64,000 nt of DNA from Streptomyces lavendulae subsp. lavendulae (GCF_002803845.1 NZ_CP024985.1:4526001-4590000); one strand, 5' to 3'. Positions 1-9,772 are shown, counted from the first letter of the stretch. Translations and numbers: made by a program. The notes: generated from the sequence alone by a model not told the origin.

Positions 1-917
1 TCGGCGGTAAAGGCGATGTAGCCCAGGAGTTCGTCGTCCCACCCCCGGTAGGTCGCGAAGTCCTGCATGTGTGTGACGACCCGCAGGACGGCGGACCGTC
101 CGACGAGCACCGGGTCGGGGCCGGGCCCGTAGGCGTCCAGCAGCAGCCGCTGGAGGCCGGCCGGGTTCTGGTGCGGGGTGGTCCAGGCCAGCTCCACGAG
201 CTCGCCGAGCAGCCACCCCAGGTCCAGCTCGGGCCGCCCGACGGCCAGGTCCTCGCCGGTCAGCAGCGCCACCCGGCCCCGGCTCAGGGGCGGTACCAGC
301 GCGCCGAGCGAGGCCCAGCCGTGGATCAGCGCCCGGCCGTCCTCGGGGTGCGGGGCCGCCGCGAGGTCCGGGGCGAGGTCGTCCGCCCAGCCGAGCAGCC
401 GCTCCATCCGATCCGGGCCCCAGCAGGCCAGAGCCCGTTCGCGCAGCTCACCGCTCCCGTGGGCCCAGTCCCGCAGCCGGCCCAGCCCCGGCGGGGCACC
501 GAGCGGCGGCTCCCCGGGCGGGGGAGCCGGTACGGCGTGCAGCGCGCGCAGGGCGCGGGCCGCCGAAGCCAGGGAATGGGCCACGAGCGCACGGGCCTGG
601 GGCCGGAAGTCCCGCAGCCAGGCCGCGGCGGAGGCCGCCCCAGCGACCCGGTGCAGCAGACCCGCTCCGGCCCGTTCGGGGACCGTCAGCAGCGCCGCGC
701 CGGTGTCGTCGGGGAGCCGGGGCACCAGGTGCGCGGCGGGCGCGAGCAGCGGTCCGCGCACCTGCGCGCCCGGCCCCTGCCACCACAGGAAGCCGCCGTC
801 GGGCGCGCGCAGCACCCGGGTGGTCTGGAGCTCCGTCCCGTACTCCGCGACCACGTCGGGGCCGGACGGCTCGGGGAGCGCCGGGGCCGGGGCGGTAGTG
901 GCGGTCGCGGCGGTCAC
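1..917 (-). CDS. LanK-like phosphotransferase of a class V-type lanthipeptide locus (partial, runs off the left edge)
   Basis: Reading the minus strand from a GTG at 917 gives about 305 residues with no stop before the edge. The centre contains LIHGWASLGALV and, about 25 residues later, a GEDLAVGRPELDLGWLLGEL segment. These resemble the catalytic loop and following helix of aminoglycoside-phosphotransferase-type kinases (HGDxxxxN, then D), but the catalytic Asp and Asn are not conserved. Such degenerate kinases are the LanK component of class V lanthipeptide systems, acting with partners that would lie beyond the window. The start overlaps the stop of the LanD gene (GTGA), so the two are translationally coupled. 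GC3 is high throughout. The class V label is an inference from the combination LanK + LanD + precursor; confirmation needs the HopA1-like partner upstream. Confidence 0.6.
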   Translation of the reverse strand, partial: MTAATATTAPAPALPEPSGPDVVAEYGTELQTTRVLRAPDGGFLWWQGPGAQVRGPLLAPAAHLVPRLPDDTGAALLTVPERAGAGLLHRVAGAASAAAWLRDFRPQARALVAHSLASAARALRALHAVPAPPPGEPPLGAPPGLGRLRDWAHGSGELRERALACWGPDRMERLLGWADDLAPDLAAAPHPEDGRALIHGWASLGALVPPLSRGRVALLTGEDLAVGRPELDLGWLLGELVELAWTTPHQNPAGLQRLLLDAYGPGPDPVLVGRSAVLRVVTHMQDFATYRGWDDELLGYIAFTA

Positions 918-1507
918 GGGCCGGTCCCCTTCGCGCGGCCGCCGCCGGACCGGGCGAGGCAGAGGTCGTACAGCTCGTTGAGCGGCGCGGAGCCGCCGTC
1001 CTCCAGCTCTCCCGTACTGGCGCTCACCGCGGGGACCGTGGGCGCGAGGACCACCCCGGGCCGGTTCCGCAGCACGTCCAGGTGGCCCCGTACGACGGGG
1101 CTCTTGTGCGCGGCGGGCGGCAGGGACGGGGCGACGCCCACGAGGGCGCCGGTGGACTGGAGGGCGAGCAGCAGGGGGGTGTCGGTGATGCCGAGGGCGA
1201 GGCGGCTCACGAAATGCAGGGTGGCCGGGTGCACCAGTACGAGATCGGCCCAGCGCGCCAGTTCGACGTGGGGTACGTCGACTCCGGAGAATTCGCTCCA
1301 GTCGTCGATGAACACCGCCTTGCCGGACAGCACGGCGAGCGCGTCGGCGGACACGAAACGCAAGGCCGAACGGGTCAGCGCGACACGGATCTCGTCCTCC
1401 GGGTGCGCATTGCCCATCCAGTTGATCCAGAAGGGGAGAAAGGCCACCCCGAGGGCGCCGGTTCCCACGATGAGCACACGCCGCGGTCCGGCGTCCGGAA
1501 CGTCCAT
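914..1507 (-). CDS. LanD-type HFCD flavoprotein, peptidyl-cysteine decarboxylase
   Basis: 197 aa. Homo-oligomeric flavin-containing Cys decarboxylases (EpiD, MrsD, CypD, LxmD) oxidatively decarboxylate a C-terminal Cys to an enethiol, which then closes an AviCys or AviMeCys ring. The N-terminal RRVLIVGTGALGVAF is the flavin-binding strand-loop. VPHVELARWADLVLVHPATLH at about 95-115 carries the active-site His and the W-A-D segment typical of the family, although the usual PANMN-like motif is altered to PATLH. Both adjacent precursors end in Cys, exactly the substrate needed. A strong AGGAGG-like site precedes the ATG. It lies downstream of the precursors and overlaps the LanK-like gene by 4 bases. 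Confidence 0.8.
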   Translation of the reverse strand: MDVPDAGPRRVLIVGTGALGVAFLPFWINWMGNAHPEDEIRVALTRSALRFVSADALAVLSGKAVFIDDWSEFSGVDVPHVELARWADLVLVHPATLHFVSRLALGITDTPLLLALQSTGALVGVAPSLPPAAHKSPVVRGHLDVLRNRPGVVLAPTVPAVSASTGELEDGGSAPLNELYDLCLARSGGGRAKGTGP

Positions 1508-1579
1508 GTCTCCTCCTCTCGGGCTGCTACGGGGCGCGCGGACCCGGAGGTCACGACGCGCCGGGGCCGGCCGGCCGCC

Positions 1580-1600
1580 CCGCGGCGGACTGCGCCGCGG
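1580..1600 (-). terminator. Hairpin between precursor genes and lanD
   Basis: Arms CCGCGGCG and CGCCGCGG pair over 8 bp around a 5-base loop, inside a very GC-rich stretch. It has no U-tract. In RiPP operons a weak hairpin after the precursor often lowers expression of the downstream enzymes relative to the peptide; that role is inferred here. Confidence 0.4.
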
Positions 1601-1632
1601 TGGACCGGCCGGTCCCCGATGTCACGCTGCGA

Positions 1633-1848
1633 TCAGCACTTCTTCTCGACGGTCTTCGCCGCGAGCGAGCCGAGGGCGGCGGCGCAGGCCTGCGAGGAGC
1701 GGGCGGAGATGACGGTGGCCTGGATCGCCCACGGCACGGTGGGGCTGAAGGCCGGACCGGCGGTGGCGCCGTCGTGCAGGCCCAGCTCCTCGGCGGAGGT
1801 GTAGGCGGTGTAGCCGTCGAACAGGTCCTTCTCGGTGACGTTCTGCAT
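1633..1848 (-). CDS. Lanthipeptide precursor, copy 1
   Basis: 71 aa, starting MQNVTEKDLFDGYTAYTSAE. The acidic N-terminal half looks like a leader. The second half, from roughly GPAFSPTVPWAIQATV onward, is rich in Ser/Thr and ends TVEKKC. Cys55 and the C-terminal Cys71 are the only cysteines. Thr66 and Cys71 are placed to form an AviMeCys ring after dehydration and decarboxylation by the nearby LanD, while Cys55 could form one (methyl)lanthionine. The leader/core boundary is not visible from sequence alone. The ATG is preceded by AGGGA on the minus strand. The protein is identical to that of copy 2, with only two synonymous base differences. Confidence 0.8.
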   Translation of the reverse strand: MQNVTEKDLFDGYTAYTSAEELGLHDGATAGPAFSPTVPWAIQATVISARSSQACAAALGSLAAKTVEKKC

Positions 1849-1943
1849 GGTGTGATCCCTACTGCGTGGGGTGGATGACGCCGGCCCGGTCGGCCGGCGG
1901 CGGTGCGGTCGTACGGTCGTGCGGTCCTGCCGAGGGGCAGTGA

Positions 1944-2159
1944 TCAGCACTTCTTCTCGACGGTCTTCGCGGCGAGCGAGCCGAGGGCGGCGGCGCAGGC
2001 CTGGGAGGAGCGGGCGGAGATGACGGTGGCCTGGATCGCCCACGGCACGGTGGGGCTGAAGGCCGGACCGGCGGTGGCGCCGTCGTGCAGGCCCAGCTCC
2101 TCGGCGGAGGTGTAGGCGGTGTAGCCGTCGAACAGGTCCTTCTCGGTGACGTTCTGCAT
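1944..2159 (-). CDS. Lanthipeptide precursor, copy 2
   Basis: Same 71-residue peptide as copy 1 and the first gene of the leftward operon. The coding sequences differ only at an Ala codon near the end and at the second Ser codon of the SSQAC segment, both silent. The upstream sequences are unrelated: this copy has a GAGGAG ribosome site followed by a short spacer, copy 1 a weaker site. The homology therefore stops at the coding region. Two genes for an identical peptide point to dosage or to recent duplication and gene conversion. Confidence 0.8.
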   Translation of the reverse strand: MQNVTEKDLFDGYTAYTSAEELGLHDGATAGPAFSPTVPWAIQATVISARSSQACAAALGSLAAKTVEKKC

Positions 2160-2398
2160 GGGAAAACTCCTCGGCATGCGCAGATGGAATTCCGGACCCG
2201 CCGGAGCGGCGGCCGGTGTCCGCTGGGGACAGACCGATATTGACCCGCCGTCCAGGGGCCGCACCATTGCCACTTGCGGCATTGACCACTCCGCCAACTC
2301 CGCATGCGGCAGCGGTGGTTCGCTTTTCGCAGCCGCCGTTCCGGCATTGCCGCAAGAGACAATTTCCCGCGCGCGCGGGAAGCATTAGAAATACGTGT
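2160..2398. promoter_or_regulatory. Divergent promoter region of precursor operon and exporter
   Basis: No gene. It is less GC-rich than its flanks and must carry the promoters for the precursors (leftward) and the ABC exporter (rightward). CTTGCGGCA at 2273-2281 and TGCCGCAAG at 2348-2356 form a 9-bp inverted repeat 66 bases apart, a possible site for one of the nearby LuxR-type regulators. No convincing -35/-10 pair was identified. Confidence 0.5.
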
Positions 2399-4153
<1,755 letters not shown>

Positions 4154-4160
4154 GCGGCCG

Positions 4161-4196
4161 CCTCACCCGCCTCACCCGCCCCACCCGCCTCACCCG
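4161..4196. repeat. Four tandem 9-bp repeats (CCTCACCCG type)
   Basis: Between the exporter stop and the next gene lie four units of CCTCACCCG, the third with one substitution. No function is evident. Confidence 0.8.
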
Positions 4197-4214
4197 CACC
4201 GAAGGACCTGACGC

Positions 4215-4733
4215 ATGAACGACTCGGACCGGAACCCGACCCCCATCGAGGACACCCGCTTCGGCGGCATCACCGTCCGCCAGGACGGCCAGGACCGCCT
4301 GGAGGTCGAGGGCGAGGGGATCCCCCACGTGGTCCTGGAACGCAAGCCCGGGTCGGAAGTGGACCCGCAGACCGCCATAGGCACCCGCGACCCCGCCTTC
4401 CTCACCCTGTGGATCGACGGCCGGGAAGCCGAACTGAAGCCGGCCCAGGGCCGGCTGAGCCGGCGTTCGTACCGGGTGGACGTGGAGTTCGAGGGGGTGG
4501 ACTACCGGCTGGTCCCGGACTCGGTCCCCAGCAGCCGGCTGACCCGCGACGGCGTGCACATCGGGGACTTCTCCTCGGACGGCGACGAGCTGGTCATCGC
4601 GGAGTGGCGGGAGGACGCCGAGGCCCGGCCGCTCGACGCGGCGGTCGGCTACGCCCTGGCATCGGCCTTCGGCACCGGCGGCCAGCCCATGTGGATGATG
4701 ATCGTGGACGGCGTGAGCAGCGCGCTGCCCTAG
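4215..4733 (+). CDS. Conserved hypothetical protein linked to the exporter
   Basis: 172 aa, 61 bases downstream of the exporter and in the same direction. It is acidic, with no signal peptide or membrane segment, and I recognise no domain. The segment PDSVPSSRLTRDGVHIGDFS and a hydrophobic C-terminus (GQPMWMMIVDG) are the most distinctive parts. Its position between the exporter and a strong terminator places it in the RiPP locus transcript, so a role in immunity or export is possible but unproven. Confidence 0.7.
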   Translation: MNDSDRNPTPIEDTRFGGITVRQDGQDRLEVEGEGIPHVVLERKPGSEVDPQTAIGTRDPAFLTLWIDGREAELKPAQGRLSRRSYRVDVEFEGVDYRLVPDSVPSSRLTRDGVHIGDFSSDGDELVIAEWREDAEARPLDAAVGYALASAFGTGGQPMWMMIVDGVSSALP

Positions 4734-4757
4734 ACCGCGCCCCGGCCCGCGCACACG

Positions 4758-4800
4758 AGGGAGAGGCCCCGTCCGGTCCGTCCGGACGGGGCCTCTCCCT
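4758..4800. terminator. Rho-independent-type terminator, 19-bp perfect stem
   Basis: Arms at 4758-4776 and 4782-4800 are perfectly complementary around a 5-base loop. It ends the exporter operon and, from the other side, the convergent LuxR-type gene. Confidence 0.85.
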
Positions 4801-4807
4801 TGCGCTG

Positions 4808-5107
4808 TCAGGCCGCGCTGCGCTGCTGCGTCGTCTCCAGGTCCTTGATGTCGTCGGCGTAGAGGTGGGCGACGATCGCCGCCTCGAACCGCGACTTCAG
4901 CCGGAGCTTGCGCACGATGCTGGCGGTGTGCGCGCGGATCGTGCGCTCCGCGATGCCGAGGTGCCGTGCGAGGCGGCGGTTCTGTTCCCCGGAGGCCAGC
5001 AGCAGGAGCACTTCCACCTCACGGCCCGTGAGGCAGGAGAAGTCCAGTGGGTGGTTTTCGGTCAATGGCTTCAAAGCAACTTCCCCCGTTGAATGTTCAT
5101 GATTCAT
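4808..5107 (-). CDS. Small stand-alone LuxR-type DNA-binding protein
   Basis: 99 aa. It is almost entirely a GerE-type helix-turn-helix: LTGREVEVLLLLASGEQNRR at about 26-45, then RLARHLGIAERTIRAHTASIVRKL. No receiver or ligand domain is present. The ATG at 5107 has AAGGTG upstream. It is divergent from the larger regulator at 5237 and convergent with the exporter operon, so it probably regulates the RiPP locus. Confidence 0.8.
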   Translation of the reverse strand: MNHEHSTGEVALKPLTENHPLDFSCLTGREVEVLLLLASGEQNRRLARHLGIAERTIRAHTASIVRKLRLKSRFEAAIVAHLYADDIKDLETTQQRSAA

Positions 5108-5236
5108 GTCACCTTCGGCCGCTACGCCGGAGTTCGTTTTTTACCTAGGCATTACCCTGCATTACCGGTACGTAAGACTGCCCGGCACCTGACCCGTGCC
5201 CGGCAGCGATCGATCGCACGGTCTACGGGGGTAGAT

Positions 5237-6226
5237 GTGAACGGAACCAGTCTGCGCATACTCGGACTCACCACCACAGAGGAACGGATATACCGCCACT
5301 TCCTACGTAATCCCGCCACCTTGGGCGAGGACATCCACGTCCTCCTCCACGTGCCCCGGGAGGAAGCCGAGACGGCCCAGGAACGGCTGTTCCGGCTCGG
5401 CCTGCTCCAGGGCGACCCGGCGGCGGTCCTCGCCACCGATCCGGAGACGGCCGTGGGCCGGCTCACCGATCTCCAGCTGCGGGTCCTGCACGAACAGCTC
5501 CAGCAGGTCACCCAGTCCCGCCACCTGGTGGCGGACCTGAAGGCCGAGCAGGGCGCCAGGTCCCTCGCCCCGCAGGGGGTGGAGCGGCTGGAGGTGCTGT
5601 CCCAGATCCGCGACCGCATCGACGACCTGGCCTTCTTCGCCCGCGAGGAGATCCTGTCGGTGGAGCCCTACTCCGCGCTCACCCCCGACAACATCGCCCA
5701 CGCGCGTCCCCTCGACACCCGGTGTCTGCGCCGGGGCGTCCGCGTCTGCAGCGTGGTCCGCAGGGAGGCCCTGGACCACCCGCCGACCGTCGCCTACCTG
5801 CGCGAACTCACGGCACAGGGCGCCTCGATCAGGGTCGCCGAAAGCTTCTCCGAGCGGATCCTCGTCTACGACCGGCAGACCGCCCTGGTGCCGGTCGACC
5901 CGGCGGACACCGCACGCGGCGCACTGGTCACCCAGCAGGCCGGTCTGGTGTCCAACATCCTGGCGCTCTTCGAGAAGATCTGGGACCGGGCCGTGGACCT
6001 GGCCGTACTCACCGGCGACGGATCCCACTCCATCGAGGTGCTCTCGGAGATCGAGCGCCGGGTGCTCGAAGAACTGTGCCGCGTGGGCAAGGACGAGACG
6101 GGCGCCCGGAACCTCGAAATCTCCGTCCGCACCTACCGTCGTCACGTCGCCGACGTCCTGCGCATCCTGGGTGCCAGCAGCCGTCCGCACGCCGCGCTGC
6201 TCGCGCGCGAGCGGGGCTGGATCTAG
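5237..6226 (+). CDS. Orphan LuxR-family regulator with TrmB-like N-terminus
   Basis: 329 aa from the GTG at 5237, chosen because GGGG lies just upstream and the ATG at 5093 would add an atypical Arg-rich extension. The N-terminal part (LGLTTTEERIYRHFLRNP) looks like a winged helix. The middle contains a strand pattern ending ERILVYDRQTALVPV, and the C-terminus is a LuxR-type helix-turn-helix (ISVRTYRRHVADVLRILGAS). The same three-part build, including the DRTVAFIPV counterpart, occurs in the regulator at 46684-47715, beside another small-peptide locus. It is probably pathway specific for the lanthipeptide genes. Confidence 0.75.
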   Translation: MNGTSLRILGLTTTEERIYRHFLRNPATLGEDIHVLLHVPREEAETAQERLFRLGLLQGDPAAVLATDPETAVGRLTDLQLRVLHEQLQQVTQSRHLVADLKAEQGARSLAPQGVERLEVLSQIRDRIDDLAFFAREEILSVEPYSALTPDNIAHARPLDTRCLRRGVRVCSVVRREALDHPPTVAYLRELTAQGASIRVAESFSERILVYDRQTALVPVDPADTARGALVTQQAGLVSNILALFEKIWDRAVDLAVLTGDGSHSIEVLSEIERRVLEELCRVGKDETGARNLEISVRTYRRHVADVLRILGASSRPHAALLARERGWI

Positions 6227-6245
6227 CGGCGGCCGGGCCCGGGCG

Positions 6246-6509
6246 CTACGGCCCTGCCGCGCGCCACCCGCGCAGCGAGTCCTCGCCGAGCACCCGGGCC
6301 AGCCACTTCCGGACCGCGTTCCCGTCGTCGGGCCCGGCACCGCCCGCGGCTGCGGAGACCACCAGCGTGATCCCGTCGGCGTCCAGCCGCTGCGCGCACG
6401 TCCAGTGCGGGGGCAGCAGTCCTACGAGCCGTACGACGGTGGTCTCCGCCGCCGCGGCCTCGGGTCCGGCTCTGACCAGGGCGACCTCGTACAGGTGCCG
6501 TTCCCTCAT
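6246..6509 (-). CDS. Hypothetical 87-aa protein
   Basis: Starts MRERHLYEVALVRAG, 7 bases after the stop of the small secreted peptide gene, so the two form an operon. It has no signal peptide or membrane helix and one Cys. The longer upstream reading frame is Arg/Ser-rich and overlaps the previous gene, so the ATG at 6509 is preferred. Function is unknown, and the pairing with an exported Cys-containing peptide is its main clue. Confidence 0.6.
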   Translation of the reverse strand: MRERHLYEVALVRAGPEAAAAETTVVRLVGLLPPHWTCAQRLDADGITLVVSAAAGGAGPDDGNAVRKWLARVLGEDSLRGWRAAGP

Positions 6510-6516
6510 CGCGCCC

Positions 6517-6738
6517 TCACTGCCAGCCGTTGACGCAGACCGGCTTCGGCAGCGCCTTCGCGGCCGAGCGGTACGCGGACTGCGGCAGGAGGCCGGGCAG
6601 CGGGAGGGCATGCGACACCGAACAGACCTTCTCGGGCGCGCCCTGCTGCGGGGCCGCCGCGAAGGCCGGGGCAGGGCCCAGCATGACGAGGAGGGCGGTG
6701 GCGGGCACCAGCGCGACGCTGATCTTCTTGACGCTCAT
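6517..6738 (-). CDS. Small secreted peptide with one cysteine pair
   Basis: 73 aa. A clear Sec signal peptide (MSVKKISVALVPATALLVML then AxA at PAFA) leaves about 46 residues. The mature part has two cysteines (EKVCSVSH and KPVCVNGWQ), probably one disulfide, and ends in a conserved-looking VNGWQ. It is followed at once by an 87-aa gene. It is not a chaplin and not the lanthipeptide precursor type. It could be a secreted signal, an inhibitor or a wall-associated peptide. Confidence 0.65.
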   Translation of the reverse strand: MSVKKISVALVPATALLVMLGPAPAFAAAPQQGAPEKVCSVSHALPLPGLLPQSAYRSAAKALPKPVCVNGWQ

Positions 6739-6886
6739 CGTGGTCTCCGTGGGGTGGAAGAGCGGTTGTCGTTCCGGCGGTCGGCCGGTGAGAACAACCT
6801 TGTCAGCGGGGCAGGGCCCCTTCCACGGAGATCGCTGTCAGCTTGTTGCACCCACGGCATCAGCTTCGTGCCAACGCCCGTCGCGG

Positions 6887-7081
6887 CTAGCGGTTGGACG
6901 CCACGATCATCCCCATGACGACCAGGGCCACCACGAACATCACGACGCAGCCGCACGCGGCACCGGACACGTCGTCGACGACACCCTTGGGCTTCGGCTG
7001 CGACCTCTGATGGTCCCGGATCCCCCGAGCCACCGCCCGCCTGATCTCGTCCTCGTCCACGCGAACCTTCCCCCGCCCCAC
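6887..7081 (-). CDS. Small membrane protein
   Basis: 64 aa: a charged N-terminal half (MGRGKVRVDEDEIRRAVARG) followed by one hydrophobic helix (CGCVVMFVVALVVMGMIVAS). It is probably a tail-anchored membrane peptide. No family is recognised. Confidence 0.55.
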   Translation of the reverse strand: MGRGKVRVDEDEIRRAVARGIRDHQRSQPKPKGVVDDVSGAACGCVVMFVVALVVMGMIVASNR

Positions 7082-7138
7082 ACCCGTTGATCAACTCCCG
7101 GCAACCTACCCGCCGCAGGCGGGCGGCACGGCCCGCTG

Positions 7139-8341
7139 TCATCCGCGCCACTCGAACAGGACGAGCGTCGCGTCGTCCGAGGTGGTTTCGCCGCGTGCCC
7201 GCTTGAGGGTGTGGGAGAGCTCCCGGGCCACCGCGCGGACCCCGTGGTCGGCCAGTTCCAGCTGGTTCACCCAGTCGATCAGCTGCTCCTCGCCGAACTG
7301 CTCCTGCCCGCTCTCGTGCTCCTCGATCAGGCCGTCGGTGAAGCACAGGACGCGGTCGCCCGGCTCCAGGGCCACCGTGCTGACCTGCGGCTGGGCCCCT
7401 CCGAATCCGACGGGGAGGGTCGTGGGACTGTCCAGACGGCCTACGACGCGGTGCGCGCGGATCAGCATCGGCGCGGGATGTCCCGCGTTGACCCACTGGA
7501 GCCGCCCCGTGTCCGTGTCCAGGCGCATCATCTGGGCGGTCACGAAGTGGTCGGGGTCGAACTGCTCGGCGACGGCCCGGTCCATGAAGAGGTAGATCTC
7601 GGACAGCTCGATGCTGATCCGGCGGGCGTGCCGGTACGCGCCGATGGCCACCGTGGCCATCGTGGCCGCGTCCAGGCCGTGCCCCATGGCGTCGACCATG
7701 GCCAGGTGCAGGACGTCGCCGTTCAGGGCGTAGTCGAAGCTGTCCCCCGCCACGGCGTAGGCGGGCTCCAGGACCCCGGCGACCGCGACGCGCGGCATCA
7801 CCATCGACAGCGGGGGCAGCAGGGACCACTGGATCTCCGCGGGGACGCTCATCGGTTCGCTGCGGCGGGTCCGGAAGAAGAGGTCGGTGTAGCCGTTCTT
7901 GGTCTGCAGCAGGTCGGCCGCCAGGCCCGCGATCCTGCGCAGGAGGCGGCGGGTGTCGTCGTCGATCCCGTCCAGGGTGACCGAGAGGACCCCCACCTGG
8001 TCGCCGCCGTCCAGCAGGGGCAGGTGCACCCGTACGCCGTCGGCCGTCGGGACCTCGACCGGGCGCGACTCCAGGAAGCACCGCCCGGCGTCGGAGCGGT
8101 CGATGGGCTGCGCGCCGCCGGCGGCCACGCCGCCGTCGGCGTCCAGGGGGACCAGCTGCTGCAGTCCGTAGTCCTGGAGCAGGATCTGCGGTTCGCGGCC
8201 CCCCAACCGGGCCACCGTCGTGGCGACGAGCGGCCCGACCATGTGCGGCGGCAGCTCGTGCGCCCGGTCCAGGAGCAGCCCGAGCAGTTCCTCCCCGAAA
8301 CTCTCCGAAAGGTCCGGGTCCCCGCGCCCTCCGACGGTCAT
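7139..8341 (-). CDS. SpoIIE-type PP2C serine phosphatase
   Basis: 400 aa from the ATG at 8341 (MTVGGRGDPDLSESF). The first 150 or so residues resemble a GAF-like sensor. The C-terminal 230 form a SpoIIE-type phosphatase: VAGDSFDYALNGDVLHLAMVDAMGHGLDAA carries the metal-binding Asp residues, followed by GHPAPMLIR, RVLCFTDGLIE and DDATLVLFEW. Such proteins dephosphorylate anti-sigma antagonists in sigB-like stress or development pathways. No cognate anti-sigma kinase lies nearby, so the substrate is unknown. Confidence 0.85.
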   Translation of the reverse strand: MTVGGRGDPDLSESFGEELLGLLLDRAHELPPHMVGPLVATTVARLGGREPQILLQDYGLQQLVPLDADGGVAAGGAQPIDRSDAGRCFLESRPVEVPTADGVRVHLPLLDGGDQVGVLSVTLDGIDDDTRRLLRRIAGLAADLLQTKNGYTDLFFRTRRSEPMSVPAEIQWSLLPPLSMVMPRVAVAGVLEPAYAVAGDSFDYALNGDVLHLAMVDAMGHGLDAATMATVAIGAYRHARRISIELSEIYLFMDRAVAEQFDPDHFVTAQMMRLDTDTGRLQWVNAGHPAPMLIRAHRVVGRLDSPTTLPVGFGGAQPQVSTVALEPGDRVLCFTDGLIEEHESGQEQFGEEQLIDWVNQLELADHGVRAVARELSHTLKRARGETTSDDATLVLFEWRG

Positions 8342-8503
8342 CCTGTTGCCTCCAACCGGGCGGCGGGCCGGCGTCCGGGCTGCACGGGCGGCGTGGCCTC
8401 CAGGATGCTCCCCGGCGAACGGGCACGCCACACGGTGCGTCCGGCGTGCGCGTCGCCCACAGGGGCCGATGATGGGAGTACGGCCTCACACGCGGAGCTG
8501 ACC

Positions 8504-9772
8504 ATGACGGGTTGGCATGTCAGGGACTACACCCCGGACGATCTCGAAGCGGTGATCCGGGTCGACGCGGAGAGCGGTACGGCCGACGAGCCACCCCTCT
8601 TCCCGCTGTCGGACGCGGTGGCGGCCCTCCAGGCCCTCCATCCGGCGGTGGTGGCCGCCGCGGACGAGGTGGTGGTCGGCGCCGCGGTGAGCAGGGTGGA
8701 GGGCGACCGTGCGTGGATCCTGCGCATCTGCATGGCCCCCGCCTGGCGGCACCAGGGGCTGGGCAGCGACCTGATCACGGCCCTGGAGCACCGGCTGTTC
8801 GCCGGTGGCGTCCGAACCGTGCACGCGGTCCTGCCCGACGGCGAGACCGGCGCCACCGCCCTGCACGACTGCGGCTTCGACGCCCGTCCGGGTCTGGTCT
8901 TCTTCGAGAAGCGCGCACGGGTGACCCCGCAGGCGGTCAGCATGCTCGCGTCGCTCGGAGCGGAGCTGCCGCCCGGGGGACTGTGGCAGAAGGTCGCGGG
9001 CATGCAGAAGGAGAAGGAGCTCATCGAGCGGCGCCTGGTCCTGCCCCTGGCCCATCCCGAGATGGCCGCCCGGCACGGAGTGGAGCTGCCGCGGGCGGTG
9101 ATGCTGTTCGGGCCGCCCGGGACGGGCAAGAGCACGTTCGCGCACGCGATCGCCAGCCGTCTGGGATGGCCGTTCCTCGAACTGTTCCCCGCCCGGCTGG
9201 CCGCCGAGTACGGGCTGGCCAGCGGGCTGAACCGGCGCTTCGACGAGATCGCCCGGCTCGACCACGTCCTGGTCTTCATCGACGAGGTCGAGGAGATCGC
9301 GGGGACCCGCAGCGGTGCGGACGCGACCGCGGTCGGCGTCGTCAACGAATTGCTCAAGGCGATCGTCCGGTTCCGGGGCCAGGACGGGCGGCTGCTCGTC
9401 TGCGCCACGAACGACGTGACCACCCTCGACTCCGCTTTCCTGCGGCACGGCCGGTTCGACTACGTGCTGCCGATCGGCCCGCCCGACGACCGCGCGAGGA
9501 CCGCGCTGTGGGAGAGCTACCTGACCAGAGCGGGCGCGGAAGCCGACAGCACGGCCCTGGCATCGGCCAGCGAGGGGTTCACCCCCGCCGACATCGCCCA
9601 TGTGGCGCGCACCGTCTCCCAGGTCCAGTTCGAGCGCACCATCGACACCGGAGCCCGGGCCCGCCCCACCACCGAGGACTACCTGCGCACGATCCACGGC
9701 ACCAGACCCACGGTCAGCGCCGCCATGTCCCAGGAATTCGCCCTCCAGACGGAGGAGTTCGCCCGCGTCTAG
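8504..9772 (+). CDS. GNAT acetyltransferase-AAA+ ATPase fusion
   Basis: 422 aa from the ATG at 8504, preceded by GGAG. Residues 1-145 form a GNAT fold (RDYTPDDLEAVIRVD, then the acetyl-CoA loop WRHQGLGSDLI). From about 190 there is an AAA+ module with Walker A FGPPGTGKSTFAH, Walker B VLVFIDEVEEIAG, sensor-1 CATND and a second-region DSAFLRHGRFDYVLPI characteristic of FtsH/CDC48-like classical AAA proteins. The fusion suggests an ATP-driven unfoldase or remodeller coupled to acetylation. Substrate unknown. It is divergent from the SpoIIE phosphatase. Confidence 0.8.
   Translation: MTGWHVRDYTPDDLEAVIRVDAESGTADEPPLFPLSDAVAALQALHPAVVAAADEVVVGAAVSRVEGDRAWILRICMAPAWRHQGLGSDLITALEHRLFAGGVRTVHAVLPDGETGATALHDCGFDARPGLVFFEKRARVTPQAVSMLASLGAELPPGGLWQKVAGMQKEKELIERRLVLPLAHPEMAARHGVELPRAVMLFGPPGTGKSTFAHAIASRLGWPFLELFPARLAAEYGLASGLNRRFDEIARLDHVLVFIDEVEEIAGTRSGADATAVGVVNELLKAIVRFRGQDGRLLVCATNDVTTLDSAFLRHGRFDYVLPIGPPDDRARTALWESYLTRAGAEADSTALASASEGFTPADIAHVARTVSQVQFERTIDTGARARPTTEDYLRTIHGTRPTVSAAMSQEFALQTEEFARV

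Larger units (their letters stand above)
1633..2159. repeat. Tandem 216-bp coding duplication
   Basis: Two direct copies (1633-1848 and 1944-2159) are separated by 95 bases and match at 214 of 216 positions. The similarity ends at the start codon on one side and at the stop on the other. Confidence 0.95.

Noticed and set aside
2216..2398. Upstream ATG for the ABC exporter
   Set aside because: It would place the promoter region and an unconvincing Pro/Arg-rich stretch in the protein; the GTG at 2399 fits exporter N-termini.
5093..5236. Longer start for the LuxR-type regulator at 5237
   Set aside because: The extra 48 residues are Arg-rich and overlap the divergent gene's leader; the GTG at 5237 has a better ribosome site.
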